DNA of 5,895 nt. Source: an uncultured Desulfomonile sp. (lineage in GTDB: Bacteria; Desulfobacterota; Desulfomonilia; Desulfomonilales; Desulfomonilaceae). The notes below the pieces were generated by a model that worked only from the letters and a program-made list of their open reading frames with translations, did not search any database and had not been told where the DNA came from. Within the stretch, counting starts at the first letter, position 1, and every line of letters begins with the position of its first letter. Positions 1-5,735 of this stretch are shown one piece after another. A program made the position numbers and the translations under genes. Where the stretch lies: NCBI GenBank assembly GCA_937915285.1, contig CALDNG010000333.1, positions 1 through 5,895 of the forward strand, read 5' to 3'.

Positions 1-299
1 CAGATTGGAGATTTGTTCTCTGAAATACCTCTATTGAGCACCCTTCCGGGAACGTAATCCTGCGGGGCTATCTTGAGAAGTCTGTGAGGATACGCAGAGA
101 CGATATCCAGAGTATTGTCCGTGGAACCGGAGTCAATCACTAGTAGCTCGAAATCCTTAAACTCCTGAGAAAAGAGAGCGGCCAAAGTCAAACCTATCTC
201 ATGGCCGGAATTCTTGCACCTGAGAATTACAGTGCAGCCAGGAGGAGAACCCTTGGCATCGACTGACAAAATTTCCTCAGTTTTGGCGGCATGCGTCAT
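1..299 (-). CDS. GT2-family glycosyltransferase, N-terminal part (cut by window edge)
   Basis: The first 99 residues of an inverting GT-A fold family 2 glycosyltransferase, which would move a sugar from a nucleotide-sugar donor to a growing glycan on the cytoplasmic side of the membrane. After a roughly 20-residue leader, the first strand and donor-binding loop read VILRCKN (residues 24-30). The LLVIDSGSTD block (52-61) is the typical nucleotide-binding Asp region, and GRVLNRGI (85-92) matches the following conserved segment seen in rhamnosyltransferase-like GT2 proteins. The DxD and catalytic Asp regions lie beyond the window. The ATG at 299-297 is favoured because AGGAGG (312-307) sits 7 bases upstream. 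The start overlaps the stop of the upstream deacetylase-like gene by four bases (ATGA), so translation is probably coupled. The family call is firm; the sugar is unknown. Confidence 0.9.
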   Translation of the reverse strand, partial: MTHAAKTEEILSVDAKGSPPGCTVILRCKNSGHEIGLTLAALFSQEFKDFELLVIDSGSTDNTLDIVSAYPHRLLKIAPQDYVPGRVLNRGISENKSPI

Positions 300-1129
300 G
301 TCCTCGCCTCCTGGCGATCTGAATCAGGAGGAATGATCTCCGATATGTGAACGCATTTGCGAGTCGCAAGATAATCTACGATTCTTGTTACACTAACGAA
401 ACGGTCAGCCAGATACATCGTGATGGGATGGATGATCACATTGGAAACTGCCCCACGACTTTCATTTTCCTTCAGTTGCTCTATCACCATCTCAGCCCAA
501 TCCTCAACCGAATAGGAATCAGGACCGAAATCATCCGACCAGTTGTATCGTTTTTGCCACCAGGCTACCCACTCCCTGGTACGCTCAGCGTGGTAAATGT
601 GCTCATGGTCAGGGATCACATTAATAGGAAAAGACCATATTCCTCTATCGTCCCAGACTGGGCCCATCGAATCTTTCTTTACTCCGTCTGATATTAGGAT
701 CACTCCGTTTTTTGCCAGAACGGATTCCGTATATGGGCCATGCATATACATGTGGTTTCGCCATAGTTTGATTGTTTTACCTGTCCGCTTTTGGGCAGCC
801 CTTATGGTGCGTTTGGTGTCTAGATCCTGGTACCATCTCGGACCGTTATAGCTTCCTATAAGCTTTTTCCAGACACGATGCCAGATTTCCGGTTTAAAAC
901 AGTTATAGTTGTGGCCCCCAATTTCGACAAGCGGGTCATTCGCTATGGGTTCGAGGTCATCCCATTCTTCCACAAAGCACAAACCCGAGATAAAAAAAGT
1001 GACCTTGATTTGGGCTGACCTTAGAATATCGAGATAAAGCTGGGAAGTCTTTAACTCCGAGATATCGCTGTGGTGCTGGTTTCCGGTCCCCAAACTCATG
1101 TGGTGCAGGTCCCCGGTTAGACAAATCAT
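296..1129 (-). CDS. Polysaccharide deacetylase-like protein (NodB / GH57-38 fold)
   Basis: A 277-residue cytosolic-looking protein without signal peptide or membrane segment, resembling carbohydrate deacetylases. Visible landmarks are an N-terminal strand ending in TGDLHH (residues 5-10, candidate catalytic Asp7), VTFFISG (43-49, the classic strand after the first helix), EIGGHNYN (69-76, candidate metal His73), an LWRNH segment (122-126, the Arg motif position), a late PINVIPDHEHIYH segment (168-180) with three histidines, and VIIHP (231-235, the C-terminal motif His234). The usual His-x3-His metal motif is not intact, because the residue four after His73 is Cys77. I believe the GGHNYNCF pattern is typical of a distinct subfamily, so this need not mean inactivity. 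The start overlaps the NTase-fold gene's stop by one base (TAATG), with AGGGGG (1142-1137) 7 bases upstream. It probably modifies a glycan or glycolipid precursor made by the neighbouring transferases. The substrate is unknown, and an unrelated hydrolase activity on the same fold is possible. Confidence 0.75.
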   Translation of the reverse strand: MICLTGDLHHMSLGTGNQHHSDISELKTSQLYLDILRSAQIKVTFFISGLCFVEEWDDLEPIANDPLVEIGGHNYNCFKPEIWHRVWKKLIGSYNGPRWYQDLDTKRTIRAAQKRTGKTIKLWRNHMYMHGPYTESVLAKNGVILISDGVKKDSMGPVWDDRGIWSFPINVIPDHEHIYHAERTREWVAWWQKRYNWSDDFGPDSYSVEDWAEMVIEQLKENESRGAVSNVIIHPITMYLADRFVSVTRIVDYLATRKCVHISEIIPPDSDRQEART

Positions 1130-2340
1130 TACTTGACCCCCTGGAATTCTAGCCCCAGTTTCCTTGCCGAAGCCTCAAAATTGGGGTCAGCATAAACACC
1201 CCAGGCTTTCAGAAAAGCCATCCTCAGGGCATTATGTTCATCCGGCCCATCAACAGCGAATCTGGCTAACGCACGGAACCCTGGATCACTGACATTGTAA
1301 ATTATGACAGGAAATACTATTCCGAGAACATCCCGGGGTGGTGTCAGGGCAAGCGAAATACCAAAACCTGTTTTGGAAAATAAACGGCCTCTATTCTGCA
1401 AAAGGGCTTTAAGTCTTCGGGCGGCTTCCCTAGGATGGCTAAACGCGTCTTTTAAACCCCTATTCAGGGCGGCCACCGGATAGTCGCGCCAAGTCAAATT
1501 CTCCACACCGCAACGACGGCCCTCAACCTCCAGATGGACAGGCTCAACCGCGGCCCTTACCTCGTCGAGCCAAACCTTTAAATCACGTCCTTCCCATCCT
1601 GAATAGTCCGGACGAAACCGGAACTCCATTGCCCAGTCATACAGGGACCTGAAATCAGCCCCAACATCGATCCGTGAAGCCATTCGGCGCTGACGTTCGG
1701 CGTAACTCCAATGGTAGGCTTTACGCCAGTAAAGCAAAGAATCCCCATAGCCCAGGATAGCCTTGACAGAATGCCTGATCAACGCCTTCCAAACGCCTGC
1801 AGGCGGTTCTGAAAGAGCCATTACGGCGTCGTTTATTACAAGGAGTGTCCCACGGTTTACAACAAGGTCTCTGACATCCGAGGCAAGTATTCGATCAGCG
1901 GTAAATCGAGAGAGGGACGGCAAGAAGGTAGGGTCACCGAGGATGGTCTGATGCCCGAAACGCATGTCGTACCACATTATTCGGCAAGGAGCCCTTTTGA
2001 GAGCGCTGTCACTTATTGCCCCAGCGTCTATTCCAATTCCCGCCTCTTCAGAAAGAGGGCGTAGGGCATCGCCAAGGGCACGCCTTAGTTTCTCCGTCTC
2101 ACTGGTCCATTGCCCGGTAGTTATTAACAGAAAGTCCAGGTTGTTATGGGGCTTTTCAACACCATCGGTGACTTCGACACCGCCTTCTCCACGGCCATAA
2201 CCTCCCATGAGAACCACTGCTCTCCACGAACCTGCCGGTAAGGTAGCCTTTGCTATTTCTCCGCCCCTGCGGACCACTTCAAGCACACGGGCCTCAACTT
2301 CATTTCCGCCTCTTGCAGTAAACCGTCCGAACCTGTTCAT
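1129..2340 (-). CDS. Nucleotidyltransferase-fold protein with long C-terminal extension
   Basis: A 403-residue soluble protein. The N-terminal third resembles the minimal nucleotidyltransferase (Pol beta-like) fold. A helix is followed by VVLMGGYGRGEGG (residues 42-54, the Gly-Gly loop), then the strand NNLDFLLI (66-73) where the metal-binding D-x-D is expected, then GIGIDAG (101-107, candidate third acidic residue Asp105), and an FGHQTILGDP segment (128-137) of the type often following the core. From about 155 the protein is helical (NRGTLLVIND at 162-171; a KAILGYGDSLLYW stretch around 193-205), suggesting a helical partner domain. The last 200 residues are unrecognised. The first acidic position of the D-x-D is Asn67, with Asp69 retained, so catalysis may be weakened or altered. 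The ATG at 2340 overlaps the upstream GT4 stop by four bases (ATGA), preceded by AGGCAGG (2352-2346). The fold call is moderate and the substrate unknown; a role in glycan synthesis is inferred only from its operon. Confidence 0.65.
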   Translation of the reverse strand: MNRFGRFTARGGNEVEARVLEVVRRGGEIAKATLPAGSWRAVVLMGGYGRGEGGVEVTDGVEKPHNNLDFLLITTGQWTSETEKLRRALGDALRPLSEEAGIGIDAGAISDSALKRAPCRIMWYDMRFGHQTILGDPTFLPSLSRFTADRILASDVRDLVVNRGTLLVINDAVMALSEPPAGVWKALIRHSVKAILGYGDSLLYWRKAYHWSYAERQRRMASRIDVGADFRSLYDWAMEFRFRPDYSGWEGRDLKVWLDEVRAAVEPVHLEVEGRRCGVENLTWRDYPVAALNRGLKDAFSHPREAARRLKALLQNRGRLFSKTGFGISLALTPPRDVLGIVFPVIIYNVSDPGFRALARFAVDGPDEHNALRMAFLKAWGVYADPNFEASARKLGLEFQGVK

Positions 2341-3539
2341 GAAGACCTGCCTGTTCTAATTGTCGATTCCAGGAGATTCCACAGCGCATCAGCATGTTTT
2401 TCGGCAGTGAATCGGGTCATTGCCAGATTGCGCCCTGCCTCCCCAAGAGTAGCCGACGCAACGGGATCACCGATGACCTTGGCGATAGCCGCAGCAAGCG
2501 CCTCAGAATCACCAGAAGTAAAACCGTAACCAGTGACCCCTTCCAGCAGCCATTCACCTGTACCTCCTACCCGAGACGCCACCACGGGCGTCGCATGCCG
2601 CAGAGCCTCCAGGCCGACCAGTCCGAAAGTTTCCGGATCACGAGATGGCACAACTACACATGTAGCTGTCCGATAGTGGTTTTCGAGGTCGATCCTTTTA
2701 ATTTTCCCGAGAAACTCAACCCTGTCACCTAAACCGAGTTTGGTGACCTGTTCCCTGAACATGCCCTCCTGAGCGCCTCCTCCAGCTACCTTTAAACGGA
2801 TTTCCGAGGGCAACCGGGACATGGCTTCGAGTAATGTATCCAGCCCTTTTCCTCGCAGTAACGCCCCCACGAAAAGAAGCGTGTTTTTCTGCCTAACCTG
2901 AGACGTGTTTCCAGCGTCAGCATCCTTGTCGAACGACTTATCGAATTTCTCCCATGCAGGCGAAAACATCGGAAGGACTCTAACAGACGCAGGTGAAAAG
3001 CCATGCGCTACCACATGATCTTTCATGTAAACTGACCCAACGGCGAAGGCATTGAAACGCTTGAGCGACTCAAGCTCCGCCCAGGCTGAAGATAAGGTGT
3101 GAATACGTACAGGGGGAAAACCTGATGTCTTGTTGATGAAACCGAGACACGGGAATATGCAATAGGCCCCCAGGGTCCTCACACATGTATGTTTCCCGAA
3201 CGTGGTGTATTTGTGAACATGCAGGCAGAACGGAGCATGATCGTGGAAAAACCGCACGATTGGGACGCCCGTGTCTGACAGCGCATCTGTAACCCTTTTC
3301 CCTGAGAGTTGATGAACATACAGTATGTCAGGCCTTATGTCCCGTATCTGTCTTTCCACGTCTACCAACGGAAAGGCGCCTTCAAAAAGGGATACGAATT
3401 CCGGATCAACCTGCGCGTTAGCGTCGTAAAGCAGGAAATTGCGACCCCCACGTGGCGCAAGTAGTGGCGCCACATCTGCTATACTGCGTTCAGCGCCCCC
3501 CACAAAGGAGGCCGATTTGCTTATCCACAGGATTTTCAT
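2337..3539 (-). CDS. GT4-family glycosyltransferase (GT-B fold) with four-cysteine cluster
   Basis: A 400-residue retaining glycosyltransferase, normal length for family 4. The N-terminal acceptor domain starts with MKILWIS and a GGAERSI loop (14-20), followed by DILYVHQ (71-77) and FFHDH (97-101). The C-terminal donor domain begins near LLFVGALLRGKGLDTLLEA (221-239; the Arg229/Lys231 pair is placed to hold the donor phosphates), then LKVAGGG (249-255), VEFLGKI (274-280) and the E-x7-E signature in PETFGLVGLEAL (Glu303, Glu311), ending with a C-terminal crossover helix. Cys105, Cys119, Cys127 and Cys131 form an unusual cluster just after the FFHDH segment, possibly a metal site or disulfides. 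The ATG at 3539 has a strong AGGAAGGG (3552-3545) 5 bases upstream. It is the first gene of the minus-strand operon and overlaps the next by four bases. Donor and acceptor cannot be read from the sequence. Confidence 0.93.
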   Translation of the reverse strand: MKILWISKSASFVGGAERSIADVAPLLAPRGGRNFLLYDANAQVDPEFVSLFEGAFPLVDVERQIRDIRPDILYVHQLSGKRVTDALSDTGVPIVRFFHDHAPFCLHVHKYTTFGKHTCVRTLGAYCIFPCLGFINKTSGFPPVRIHTLSSAWAELESLKRFNAFAVGSVYMKDHVVAHGFSPASVRVLPMFSPAWEKFDKSFDKDADAGNTSQVRQKNTLLFVGALLRGKGLDTLLEAMSRLPSEIRLKVAGGGAQEGMFREQVTKLGLGDRVEFLGKIKRIDLENHYRTATCVVVPSRDPETFGLVGLEALRHATPVVASRVGGTGEWLLEGVTGYGFTSGDSEALAAAIAKVIGDPVASATLGEAGRNLAMTRFTAEKHADALWNLLESTIRTGRSS

Positions 3540-3567
3540 GCGTTCCCTTCCTGTTCCGGATTGCTCG

Positions 3568-3596
3568 ACTTTGTTCTAAATCCATTTGGTTGTCAA
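3568..3596 (-). promoter_or_regulatory. Candidate sigma70 promoter for the minus-strand operon
   Basis: On the minus strand a perfect -35 box TTGACA (3596-3591) is followed after 17 bases by CAAAGT (3573-3568), which matches the TATAAT -10 box at only three positions, including the key second A and last T. Transcription would begin near 3561, leaving a leader of about 22 bases that contains the AGGAAGGG ribosome site of the GT4 gene. The perfect -35 and optimal spacing argue for a real promoter. The weak -10 suggests it may need an activator. Confidence 0.5.
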
Positions 3597-3715
3597 GCGC
3601 TGAAAACGTGCTTTGGGGCCGCCTGAGAAAGACTGCTGACCGGATTTTCAACGCTGTTACATTTGTCTCAGTACGATCCCCCAAAGACTCTATTATCAGG
3701 CCCGAGTGGTTCCAA

Positions 3716-3734
3716 AATCCATTTTTCATGGATT
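3716..3734. repeat. 7-base inverted repeat, possible operator
   Basis: AATCCAT (3716-3722) and ATGGATT (3728-3734) are exact inverse complements around the five-base centre TTTTC. The stem is short and A/T-rich with no following T-run, so a terminator is unlikely. A dimeric regulator site is more plausible. The left arm is part of AAATCCATTT (3715-3724), which occurs again at 3578-3587 inside the spacer of the minus-strand promoter. Confidence 0.4.
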
Positions 3735-3795
3735 AATCTCGCATCACCACAAAAGCCCTGAGCCCCTAGCGTCTGACAAATTTGGTCGTTACAAT

Positions 3796-3821
3796 TGCTT
3801 CACCATATCAGATGCTTCACC
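3796..3821 (+). repeat. Tandem 9-base direct repeat upstream of the plus-strand operon
   Basis: TGCTTCACC occurs exactly at 3796-3804 and again at 3813-3821, start-to-start distance 17 bases. The pair lies about 90 to 115 bases before the plus-strand GT4 start and just upstream of its candidate promoter, where an activator would bind. The repeat is seen directly; the regulatory role is inferred. Confidence 0.45.
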
Positions 3822-3842
3822 TTCAGAGCAGACATTTCTTTG

Positions 3843-3871
3843 TTTACCAGCCGAATAATACGGGTTACTAT
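3843..3871 (+). promoter_or_regulatory. Candidate sigma70 promoter for the plus-strand operon
   Basis: TTTACC (3843-3848) and TACTAT (3866-3871) are separated by 17 bases; each matches its consensus at four of six positions. The start would fall near 3878, giving a leader of about 30 bases with the purine-rich ribosome site AGGGGAAAGGA (3892-3902), 7 bases before the ATG. Alternatives nearby are TACAAT at 3790-3795, a better -10 but with no good -35, and TATCAG at 3806-3811 with TTGGTC at 3782-3787. The exact promoter is uncertain. Confidence 0.35.
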
Positions 3872-3909
3872 CATCTTAGGTCGCTCTAAACAGGGGAAAG
3901 GAAACCGTA

Positions 3910-5058
3910 ATGCGCGTGGGTTTGATAACCTTTGGCGGTGACGGTGGAAAATCCGGAATCAGCCAGTACATTATCAAGATTATTCAGCAGTTCAACGCCA
4001 TTGAAAGCGGAATGGATTTTGAAATAGTTGTGTATGAGGATGAGAAAGACATCTTTGTTCCTGCGAATTCCAGCATGGGATATTATTGCTACGGTTCCGC
4101 TCTCCGGAATCCGGTGGTCAATTTAGCCTGGTTCCAGCTTTGCCTTCCGGGACTTTGCCGGAAAAGGGGATACGATGTTCTTTTTCTCCCAGCCGCCAAC
4201 CGGCGTGCGCCTTTTTGGGTTCCATGCCCTACGGTAGGAACCGTCCATGACTTCTCCAGCGCACATGTGACAGAAAAATATGACCCGGCCAGAATGTTTT
4301 TCATAAAGAAGGTTACCCCAGCCCTTGTCAAAAGACTTAACATGATACTTACCGTCAGTGAAAGCAGCAAAACAGACATTGTCAACTTGTGCAAGATTCC
4401 TGGAGATAGGGTGGTAGTTACCCCGAATGGAGTGGATCTGGAAACGTATTCTCCAGGGGATAAGAATGAGGCGCTCAAACAACTCCAGACAAAATTCCCG
4501 ATACGGTCTCCCTACATACTTTACGTGTCCAGAATTGAGCATCCGGGTAAGAATCATGTCCGCCTTATCAAGGCCTTCTCCGAACTGAAATCCGTCTCCA
4601 GTCTGCCCCATCAGCTTGTTCTGGCAGGGAGTAAATGGAGCCGGGCAGAGGAAGTTTTTGAGGTGGCGGATCAGTCACCTTTCAAAAATGACATTCTTTT
4701 CACCGGTTTTGTGGCCGGTTCCGATTTACCTAGCCTTTACAAGGGCGCCGATCTGTTTGTTTTTCCATCACTGTTTGAGGGCTTTGGCATACCGATTTTA
4801 GAGGCGATGGCCTGCGGAACCCCCACTGTTTGCTCAAACCTGTCATCCATGCCCGAAGTCGCCGGTGACGCAGCTTTGTTGTTTGATCCGTACAGCGAAA
4901 CAGAGATCTGCCAAGCCATGCTCGACATGATTTGCAAGCCGGGGTTGAGCAACGAAATGGCCCAAAAAGGTCTTGAGCGGAGCCAACATTATAGCTGGAA
5001 AAACACCGCGTTGAAAACCTTGGAGGTTATAGGTCGCGTTCGGGAGGCAAAGGATTGA
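3910..5058 (+). CDS. GT4-family glycosyltransferase (GT-B fold)
   Basis: A 382-residue retaining glycosyltransferase close to the mannosyl/rhamnosyl-transferase-like branch of family 4. The N-terminal domain opens with MRVGLITFGG and a KSGISQY loop (14-20), then YDVLFLPAA (88-96) and TVHDFSS (111-117), the conserved His-Asp segment. ILTVSESSKTDI (146-157) and VTPNGVD (170-176) lead into the donor domain: YILYVSRIEHPGKNH (202-216; Arg208 and Lys214 placed for phosphate binding), LVLAGSKW (236-243), ILFTGFV (262-268), ADLFVFPS (280-287) and the E-x7-E signature EGFGIPILEAM (Glu290, Glu298), followed by GTPTVCSN. No signal peptide or membrane helix is present, as expected for a peripheral cytoplasmic enzyme. 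The start is supported by AGGGGAAAGGA (3892-3902). It is first in the plus-strand operon; its stop overlaps the uridine kinase start by four bases. Sugar specificity is not readable. Confidence 0.95.
   Translation: MRVGLITFGGDGGKSGISQYIIKIIQQFNAIESGMDFEIVVYEDEKDIFVPANSSMGYYCYGSALRNPVVNLAWFQLCLPGLCRKRGYDVLFLPAANRRAPFWVPCPTVGTVHDFSSAHVTEKYDPARMFFIKKVTPALVKRLNMILTVSESSKTDIVNLCKIPGDRVVVTPNGVDLETYSPGDKNEALKQLQTKFPIRSPYILYVSRIEHPGKNHVRLIKAFSELKSVSSLPHQLVLAGSKWSRAEEVFEVADQSPFKNDILFTGFVAGSDLPSLYKGADLFVFPSLFEGFGIPILEAMACGTPTVCSNLSSMPEVAGDAALLFDPYSETEICQAMLDMICKPGLSNEMAQKGLERSQHYSWKNTALKTLEVIGRVREAKD
5042..5057 (+). promoter_or_regulatory. Ribosome site deciding a TTG start
   Basis: GGGAGG (5042-5047) lies 7 bases before TTG (5055-5057), which overlaps the preceding TGA stop (5056-5058). 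No ATG or GTG is available between this point and the Walker A motif only a dozen codons downstream. TTG is therefore the only start near the N-terminus that keeps the nucleotide-binding domain intact. Stop-start overlap implies coupled translation, and TTG would lower the initiation rate. Confidence 0.75.
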
Positions 5059-5684
5059 GGAGGCGAAGACCTCACATCATAGGAATAGCCGGCGCCACCT
5101 GTTCAGGAAAGTCGCAATTGGCTCGCCGCCTTAAAGACCGACTGGATGACCGGAAACCGATCATAATTTCCACTGACTCCTATTATCGGGACCTGTCAGC
5201 AAGGACAAAAGAGGAAAGGGAAAAGCACAACTTCGACGTGCCAGACGCAATCGAATTCGAGTTACTTGCCGAGCAACTAAAAACGCTGGCAGAGGGGGAA
5301 GATATTAACAGGCCAATTTATAATTTCTCAACCCACACTCGTGAAACTGATTCCATTCTTGTAAGCCCCTCTGATCTGATAATAGTTGAAGGCCTTTTTG
5401 TTCTTCATTGGGAAGATTTGAGGGAGTTGATGGACACGAAGATTTTTGTGAACATATCGCATGACGCAGCCCTAAAAAGAAGACTGGAACGTGACATTGT
5501 GGAACGTGGCCGAAGCAGACAGTCAATAATGGATCAATACGAAACCACTGTAAGGCCAATGGCTGAAAGGTTCGTACTTCCTACAAGCTCTTTTGCTGAC
5601 ATCCTCATCAACGGTGAAGAACCGATGGACCAAATCGCTAACGATATTGTTGATAAAATCCAACTTCCAGACTTTTATCAATAA
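5055..5684 (+). CDS. udk: Uridine kinase (uridine/cytidine phosphorylation)
   Basis: Phosphorylates uridine (and cytidine) to UMP (CMP) in the cytoplasm, the pyrimidine salvage entry. The 209 residues match the usual length of bacterial uridine kinase. Visible motifs in order: Walker A GATCSGKS (13-20); STDSYYRDL (39-47) with the catalytic-position Asp41; NFDVPDAIEFELL (59-71), equivalent to the nucleoside-binding NYDHPxAxD block; PIYNFSTHTR (87-96) with the conserved His/Arg; LIIVEGLFVL (108-117), the Walker B-like strand; and the lid RDIVERGRS (146-154) followed by the QYETTVRPM helix (161-169). The NFDVPDA block has Val where the common family form has His, so substrate preference could differ. 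A phosphoribulokinase-related kinase of another specificity is the main alternative. The gene overlaps the GT4 stop by four bases with a TTG start; UMP supply for UDP-sugar synthesis is an inference from that location. Confidence 0.9.
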   Translation: MRRRRPHIIGIAGATCSGKSQLARRLKDRLDDRKPIIISTDSYYRDLSARTKEEREKHNFDVPDAIEFELLAEQLKTLAEGEDINRPIYNFSTHTRETDSILVSPSDLIIVEGLFVLHWEDLRELMDTKIFVNISHDAALKRRLERDIVERGRSRQSIMDQYETTVRPMAERFVLPTSSFADILINGEEPMDQIANDIVDKIQLPDFYQ

Positions 5685-5735
5685 TGCGGAAAATGTATTG
5701 TAATTATGATTCCGTCGATTCAGGATGAAAATACT

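Larger units (their letters stand above)
3540..3909. other. Divergent intergenic control region
   Basis: A 370-base gap between two GT4 genes that point away from each other, the only substantial non-coding stretch in the window. It is visibly richer in A and T than the flanking genes. It carries candidate promoters for both directions, the two Shine-Dalgarno sequences, a tandem 9-base repeat, a 7-base hairpin and a repeated 10-base word, each listed separately. Open frames that cross it on both strands lack credible ribosome sites or recognisable products and look accidental. No tRNA, riboswitch or convincing small-RNA structure was recognised. Confidence 0.8.

Noticed and set aside
347..691. 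A 114-codon plus-strand frame opposite the deacetylase-like gene
   Set aside because: It is an antisense shadow; the minus-strand frame carries the fold motifs and coupled start and stop signals.
3490..3729. A 79-codon minus-strand frame that begins in the intergenic region and runs into the GT4 gene in another frame
   Set aside because: No good ribosome site precedes its ATG, it covers the GT4 start and promoter, and the product has no recognisable features.
3716..3734. Hairpin considered as a transcription terminator
   Set aside because: The stem is only seven A/T-rich pairs with no trailing T-run on either strand, and no operon ends here because both flanking genes point away.
3452..3736. 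A 94-codon plus-strand frame across the GT4 start and the intergenic region
   Set aside because: It is antisense to the firm N-terminus of the GT4 gene and ends in non-coding sequence, with no recognisable product.
4123..4611. A 162-codon open frame antisense to the plus-strand GT4 gene
   Set aside because: It lies wholly opposite a gene with clear family motifs and has no recognisable domain, so it is a shadow frame.
5684..5728. A 14-codon frame starting in a TAATG overlap with the uridine kinase stop
   Set aside because: It could be a leader or coupling peptide, but there is no ribosome site or sequence signal beyond the overlap, so it is not supported.
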